Source of the DNA: Haberlea rhodopensis
Taxonomy: Eukaryota > Streptophyta > Magnoliopsida > Lamiales > Gesneriaceae
DNA length: 64,000 nt
Assembly: GCA_907163345.1 (NCBI GenBank)
Contig: CAJQUN010000438.1
Span: 248,001 to 312,000 of the forward strand
Direction: 5' to 3'
Part shown: piece after piece, positions 57,965 to 64,000 of the stretch
Layout: every line of letters begins with the position of its first letter
Position numbering within the stretch: position 1 is the first letter of the stretch
The notes under the pieces: model-generated
What the model was told of the DNA's origin: nothing
The model's input: the letters and a program-made list of their open reading frames with translations, nothing else
Database searches by the model: none
Made by a program: the position numbers and the translations under genes

Positions 57965-60576
57965 TGTACGCCCAAATTAACCCCACTCAATCCTCAAGAT
58001 TGATAACAAAAGAGTAGTAGCGTGAGTAGGGATCCCATGAGGAGTTGTGAATTATCGTGTTAATAAAAATCAAAGAACAAACAATTAAATAAAAAGATGG
58101 GGTTATGAGTGAATTATACTAATTAAATTAAAAGCAAAGATTAAACTAATGAAAGCGATTCTTGGTCGGTCGACTCTACCTTGGATATTATCATCTATTT
58201 CATCGATTCACAAAAGACATGAATTTTGTTTGAATACTCATCAATTGAAAATCTAATTCCTCCATCACCTTATTCATAGTTAATATTTAACTTTCATCAA
58301 TCAATCAATCTCTTTATGCATATTCAAGATTAAAATCATGAAACCATTAAAAACTAGCAAGTGATGAATCTAAACAACATAAACACAAGAGGTTTATATA
58401 AATTTAGTCAATTATTTTCCCTAAGAATTTAATAACACCAACAGCAGCCAAGCCAATTATCCATCTTAGTTGCTTCGTAAATTTGATTAATCAAACAATT
58501 TTCAAAATTAGCATTAGAGTACATGCAAGTTATTAGGTTGTCAATCCAATAAACAAACACAAATCATATCAATAAAATCAGAAAAACAATGATATTCAAT
58601 AAAATCGATAAACAAAAGTGTAAGAATCTCCCCAAGATAAATAAATCCAAGGTTTTAGTCTTCCTCAACCAAGAATTAAAAACTAGCTACACATATTCTA
58701 TAAAAATAAAAAAATAAAAACAAAGGAAAGAAAACTAATCCGATCTCCGCTCATCGAGGTGTCAATCCCGCCTTCGCTTCGATATTCATAGCGTTCTTCA
58801 ACAAAATTGAAAGGAAAATTATAAAAGTAGTCTAAACTATTCTACCTACTCTACCTAATTGTTTTTCAAGTCTGAAATTTGTCCATATATGTAGGGAAGC
58901 TTGGAGGATAGGTTAGAGTCCATGTAGGAAGGAAAGAAATCAAGAATCTAAACTTTCCAAAACTCTGTTGGCGATCAATCGCTAATGGCTGGCGATCGAT
59001 CGCCATCCTTTAATTTTCATTTTTCTCGGGCGAGCGATCGATCTCTGGAAAGTGCGATCGATTGCTAAAATGATAAATTTGTTGCTGAAACTTTCTGCCT
59101 TCAGGAGATCGATCTCTACTTCCTGGGTGATGGATCGCCTGTCTTGGTCTTTTATGCATTTTTCTTGGTCTACTTTGATCTCTTGTCAACTCCAATGCAT
59201 TTCTTGATCCTTATTCATCGTTATTAGCTCGATTTCTTTGATTCCACATGCATATACACAAGTATACGATTATGTAGCATATGTATCCAATTAATCATCA
59301 AAACATACCAAATCGTAGACAATTAAGCGCAATAGATGTGTCTATGTCTAGTCACATCAAACTCCCACATACTTAATCTTTGCTCGACCTCGAGTAAATC
59401 AGACAAAACTACAATATTTTTGTTGGCTCATAGATCACAACAAACTAACTTATCATCACTTTTGTGCCTCAACAATTATAAACATGCATAGTAATGAAAG
59501 GCGGTGAAAAGTTAATAGTGGAACAAGTTCAATCCCTAAACATCTCATACTCGACAAAGCAGCGAGCGTGCGTGTGTGGTCATAAAAAAGTGTAATGTAC
59601 AAATTATAGATCATAAATGTAAACCCACAATAGTTCAAGTTGTACACCAATACAAGTATAAGCTCACTTGAATACTTCTCCACTATCTTAGCCACATGCA
59701 AACACAAATCAAGTAGGTCTTTATTAGCTTGTATCTTGGCCTAGGTATTGGCTTATGAAAGAAAGGATAAAGGTGCATCAAACAAGAGAGTATGGGCAAT
59801 TTAGACTTCTCTTCTTGCAATATTTTTCTCAAGCCTTGTTCATTTTCTCAAGGTTTAACTCATTGATTTTCTTCTTGTGCCTTGGCTCCCCTTGGAGTCA
59901 TGTTTTTATCTATTTTCTCAAGGCATCCCTTTTCTTTCATGCATTCCATTCTTCTGACAATGAAGATCAAAACATATGATTCAATGATAACATAAGTGTG
60001 TGAATGAAATAAATCATACTCCCTTCAAAGGTATGGATAAAATTCATATTTAGGTTTATTAGGGAAGATGATAAGCTAGTCAAAGAATGTTGAATGGTGG
60101 TTGTTTTGTATGCTTAGCACACAACCATTCTTTTACATTAAAGCTCAAAAAGAGTACTAGTGATTGATTTTTATCTACATGGTAGGATTGAAATGCTCAA
60201 ACGCATCAAAGATCACCTATATCACTTTCATATTCGCAAGTAGTCTAGACATACGCCTCAAAGAGCATGTAGTTAAGTTCTAGCATGTAACAAAGACTTC
60301 TTAAGACTATCACAAAATTAACACAATCTTCACTACGTTATGCACACTTTACAAGTCATGACAAAATCGTGCTCAAAATATTCAACTTACTATGTCAAAG
60401 CATAATTTGCATTAGAGTTCAAAGTGTTCCAAGGTTAATAATTCACCTATGTTAATAAACATGCATATCATCATTCAGGTGTCATCATGGGCTAGTGATT
60501 CTAAACATGCGTTCATTACTAACTATGAGCTCAATTTTTTAAAATTTTAAATTTTTTTGTATGAAAGCTATAACAT
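57965..60576 (-). mobile_element. OTA-type gypsy LTR M (3' LTR, 2.6 kb)
   Basis: From TGTACGCCCAAATTAACC to GAAAGCTATAACA on the plus strand. In element sense it ends GAGTGGGGTTAATTTGGGCG, the OTA style. It is an inverted relative of LTR I. The adjacent PPT on its right identifies a 3' LTR. It carries a weak palindrome cluster. Open frames inside are unsupported. Confidence 0.78.
58968..59140. repeat. Eroded CGATCGATCG cluster in M
   Basis: Copies such as GGCGATCGATCGCC (intact), GCGATCAATCGC, GCGATCGATCTC, GCGATCGATTGC and GAGATCGATCTC at the place equal to the cluster of I. Confidence 0.85.
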
Positions 60577-60785
60577 ACCACTAATCCCTCCCCCATAATT
60601 AAATCTTACATTGTCCCCAATGTAAGTCAAAATTGTAAGGAAAGAGAAATTAGATACCAACAAAGCAATAAAAAAAATAAAAAGGAAAGGGAAACTAACT
60701 CCCATTGGGTTGCCTCCCAAGCAGTGCCTCTGTTTAACGTCGGTGGCCCGACTCCAGTGCTCGTGCTCATGGTGGGTCATGTTTT
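60577..60785 (-). other. PPT and 3' untranslated scrap of OTA element M
   Basis: Minus-strand ATTATGGGGGAGGGATTAG is a polypurine tract next to LTR M. Beyond it, CCATTGGGTTGCCTCCCAAG and TTTAACGTCGGTGGCC are a block I recognise as commonly found upstream of the PPT in OTA elements. It is truncated where L's LTR sequence starts. Confidence 0.7.
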
Positions 60786-60789
60786 GTGT

Positions 60790-61071
60790 CCAGTTCAGCC
60801 TTTTTCCACCTCAGTACCATGGCTCCAAAATACCAATACCTCCACAAGTACAAAGTACTCCGGACCCCAGATCCTACCAAAAACCCAACTCCAAGGTTTT
60901 TTTTCACCACGATGAGAATACAATCTCAACCTTTGGATCCAATGATCCCAAATACCCAAATTTAACATCCTCGGGTGCTCCAACACCGCAATTAATTCAT
61001 AATTGCCATCATTAAAATCCATAAAGGATCATTACCACATCGGGATTAACATCATTAATTCCCGAGCATCA
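60790..61071 (-). mobile_element. Element L 3' LTR, U3 fragment
   Basis: Related to the end of C/F LTRs (AACCCAACTC, GATGAGAATACAATCTCAAC, GGATCCAATGATCCCA) and ends TCCCGAGCATCACA. The remaining LTR is missing on the left. Confidence 0.75.
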
Positions 61072-62139
61072 CAATTATCCCCCACTAATAAAATTTTGTC
61101 CTCGAAATTTGCACAGGCGTACTCCACGTATCGCCGAGACCACTCAATCCATTATGATCCACATCGTCGAATCATGAACATATCATGAACGACACATCAA
61201 CTGCGAGGATACCGACCTCGCACCAATACCTGGAATGGGGTAAACCTCCCAAACCATCACAAACTCAAAGAAAGACGTCAGCATTCCTCGATGCTAACCA
61301 TCTCAAAAGCAGTCATCCAACCATAACTGCTAATCAAACGAATTATTCGTGATTCCAAAATAGATATCGCCTCAATGATATCTCTACGATTTAGCCTACG
61401 ATGTTAAACATACATCGTTACCAAGGAAACCACCAGTACACTACAGTGTACTTATACCAAATCCGGTTTCCGTTCTCCAATTCCATCTCCGTCAAAGGAG
61501 TAGTTGTGCCACCTTGCAAAACGGATCGGGCAACTCACGGCCACCGATCAACACAAAACACATCTCCAAAGATGTCTACGTCCGTATGTTTCAAGAAATC
61601 ACATCTTGGTCCAAACACATCATCAAGACTCCACAAGGTCTCAAGTTCTCAAAAGGGCATGCAAGAAAATCAATTTCATTCCCGCCATACGTGTCAACCA
61701 CGACACCTAACAAATTTGAATCATGGCCATCCCTCGTTTACCCTAGGATTCAACAGTCCTAACACATGGAGGCTATCGAATTATCCAGTAATGAATTTCC
61801 ATGACCCCAAAACACGACAATTCCCTCTTCAGAGGGAGACAACCGGACCTCACGATCATTCTTTAGAATACATCGTGCCATCGAGATCACCAATCTCAAG
61901 GTCCACAATCTCTCATTGGAGATCCGCCAAACCAAGCATACTAATCCGATGTTCAACAAGTACTAAGAAAATGCTGGCATTCGTATACATACACCGGCAT
62001 ACATGCCTAAGCACCAATACTACCTGCATACACAATGCAATCAACTCGGGTATCACCCGTCATACCCAAAAGTCCCAATCTCAACTGTCAATCCTCAACC
62101 ATTCTCACTCAACGGAGAATGATGAGTTGACAAATCAAC
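61072..62139 (-). mobile_element. Element L internal region, non-coding hairpin train
   Basis: PPT in element sense is TTAGTGGGGGATAAT. Hairpins: AGCAT-N6-ATGCT (61280-61295), AGATATC-N8-GATATCT (about 61360), ACGATGT-N7-ACATCGT (61398-61418), AGTACACT-AC-AGTGTACT (61435-61452), GAGAT-N5-ATCTC (61883-61897), ATCTC-N6-GAGAT (61908-61923), CATTCTC-N8-GAGAATG (62100-62121). A 247-codon frame antisense to the element is not kept in K or F. Interrupted by J2. Confidence 0.8.
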
Positions 62140-62599
62140 TGTAGGGTCTTCCTACCTTAACGTCATCTTATTACACAATTTGGACTAAACATGCATTAAT
62201 AACGTCTTAGGGTTGCAGTTGTAGCTTTGAGCTAAGAAGATTTCAGGTCAACAATGAAATTTCAAAAACTTAACTCATTACATTCTCAATAACGAATGTT
62301 AAAGCGATAGAATTATACTACTCCTAGAGTAGAGACTATCCAAAGGTCATGTATCCTATCTTCTTTCATGCTCCCTTTAAATCACTGTCTCAACCCGACC
62401 CTTAGCCCTTTGGTCCAAAAGTATACCTACAGGAACAACCCATCATGAGCATATACATCGTTACTTAACATCATAAGGCAATGGCATATAAATAAATGCA
62501 TGAAAAATAATTGGTAACATATACATCCTGGTTAATTGCATTAATCCTCTTTGGTTGTCCCTGTTTCATAGCCATGCATATAATCATTAATTCTTGACA

Positions 62600-62970
62600 T
62601 GAATGATTAAAATCATCGTCTTATAAATATCATCATCTTACTACATCGTCATCATATAAGCATTATCATCTTATAAATATCATAATCTTATAACATCATC
62701 ATCATATAAGCATCATCATCTTATAACATCATCATCTTATAGCATCATCATCTTATAATATCATCATCTCATAACATCATCATCTTATAACTTCATCATC
62801 TTATAGCATCATCATCTCATAACATCATCATCTTATAACATCATCATCTTATAACTTCATCATCTTATAACATCATCATCTTATAACATCGTCATCTTAT
62901 AACCTCATCATCATATAACTTCATCATCTTATAACATCGTCATCTTATAACATCATCATCATATAAGCAT
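62600..62970. repeat. 16-bp ATAACATCATCATCTT array in J2
   Basis: Counterpart of 51180-51560 with different unit order, so the array changes in length between copies. Confidence 0.92.
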
Positions 62971-63065
62971 CATAACAAAATATAACAGTAAATGTACGAA
63001 GTCTTGGTTAAGTAACTTGCTGGTTATTCGTTAACTTCTTTTTGTTGACCCTGATTTACCTTCAT

Positions 63066-63325
63066 GCATATGGGCATCTTAACCCGTGGCATCTTACCAC
63101 ACAATAACATCGTATGGCCTCTTACCATATGGGCATCTTACCCCGTGGCATCTTACCACATAATAACATCGTATGGCATCTTGCCATATGGGCATCTTAC
63201 CCCGTGGCATCTTACCACATAATAACATCGTATGGCCTCTTACCATATATGGCATCTTACCCCATGGCATCTTACCACATTATAACATTGTATGGCATCT
63301 TACCATATGGGCATCTTACCCTTTA
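63066..63325 (-). repeat. 59-bp tandem repeat array in J2
   Basis: About four units of the same sequence as J and F. Confidence 0.92.
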
Positions 63326-63696
63326 TAAACATCGTATAACATTATTATAAACTTACTTATCATATCATCTTCATAAACATCATCATCATAAACTTACTTA
63401 TCATAATCATCATCATAAACATCATCATCATAAACATCATCATCATAATCATCATAAATACTTATGCAATCAATACATAGCCATAGTTAGGAGTGTGTTA
63501 CCGTCCGATGCCCGTACGCTTCTTACGTACCTTAATTCCAAAATTGGAGAAATTGAAGAACTCTATCTTCTCGATGTTGTTGGCACCTGGGATGGTTCCA
63601 CACAACCATACAAATCAATATTAGAAGCTAAATAATAGCCTAATACCAAAAATTCCATCAATTAAGCCAAGAAAATCATCTTCAGCAAAATCGCAT

Positions 63697-63922
63697 TACC
63701 GATCGATCGGTCACCCTTACCGATCGATCGGTAACTGTTCATAATTAAAATTTAAGCTACGGCATTTCACCGATCGAATCGGTCCAAGCTACCGATCGAT
63801 CGTTAGTCATCCACCGATCGATCGGTCACTTCCACCGATCGATCGGTAAATAAAGAAACTTCAGCCCTCGCTTCGCACATGCACCGATCGATCGTTGCCC
63901 TGCTACCGATCGATCGGTCGCT
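63697..63922. repeat. CGATCGATCG palindrome cluster in J2
   Basis: Eight copies of ACCGATCGATCGGT type, one more than J (CACCGATCGAATCGGT near 63768). Confidence 0.95.
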
Positions 63923-64000
63923 GCGACTTTTTCGGGTGAACTTCATTTTTTGGCATAAAACTCCCAAATAAACCAATACATCTTAAACCAAATACACCCC

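Larger units (their letters stand above)
62140..64000 (-). mobile_element. LTR J2 (J family), truncated by window end
   Basis: Starts TGTAGGGTCTTCCTACC inside L and follows J closely to the window end, past the palindrome cluster. Whether it is a solo LTR or the 3' LTR of a longer element cannot be seen. Confidence 0.9.

Noticed and set aside
61401..62144. 247-codon open frame in element L
   Set aside because: It is antisense to the element, and the matching stretches in K and F preserve other frames or none. Composition follows hairpin repeats, and no domain is visible.

Overview
The window is repetitive plant nuclear DNA, most likely angiosperm pericentromeric or other heterochromatin. No host gene, rRNA, tRNA or CRISPR array is supportable. 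Nearly every base belongs to LTR retrotransposons: Ty1/copia (families A/B and H), Ty3/gypsy chromoviruses (D, E, J), an Ogre/Tat/Athila-like (OTA) Ty3 lineage (I, M, N), and non-autonomous gypsy-like elements with large non-coding interiors (F/C, K, G, L). The letters are local names. Plant-type evidence: initiator-Met tRNA primer-binding sites, TG...CA LTRs, 5-bp target-site duplications (TSDs), a chromodomain fused to integrase, and copia polyproteins of plant type.

Layout. Bases 1-46469 are one nested stack. A copia solo LTR (H), itself inside an OTA LTR (I), holds the plus-strand non-coding element F (5' LTR 1-1327; 3' LTR 40602-42947). F is split at 3782/38943 by minus-strand copia A (3783-38937). 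A's 3' LTR is split by gypsy E (4331-10476). A's 5' leader is split by a solo LTR of the F family (C1, 16465-36921). C1 holds copia B (16742-25452, plus) and chromovirus D (26596-36414, minus). A second F-family solo LTR (C2) sits in H at 43352-45697. From 46475 to the end the pieces are older: OTA LTR I, an eroded OTA integrase (N), LTR G with solo LTR J inside it, LTR K plus its non-coding interior, OTA LTR M in opposite orientation to I, element L, and a second J-family LTR running off the window.

Coding capacity. Only D has an intact gag-pol (1513 aa: Gag, zinc knuckles, PR, RT, RNase H, INT, chromodomain) between near-identical LTRs, so it is young and possibly autonomous. B is young by its LTRs but has about four frameshifts. 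A and E are broken by stops, mostly of the C-to-T kind, and by indels. F, K and L carry no protein and are probably mobilised in trans.

Most notable. (1) The non-coding interiors shared by F, K and L are trains of short hairpins whose stems covary between copies while loops drift. (2) Element E ends in two U5 termini (inverted LTR arms) yet has a perfect 5-bp TSD, with an empty site present in the same window. (3) Clusters of the palindrome CGATCGATCG recur in LTRs of several unrelated Ty3 lineages. (4) A 59-bp tandem repeat is shared by the interior of F and the LTRs of J.
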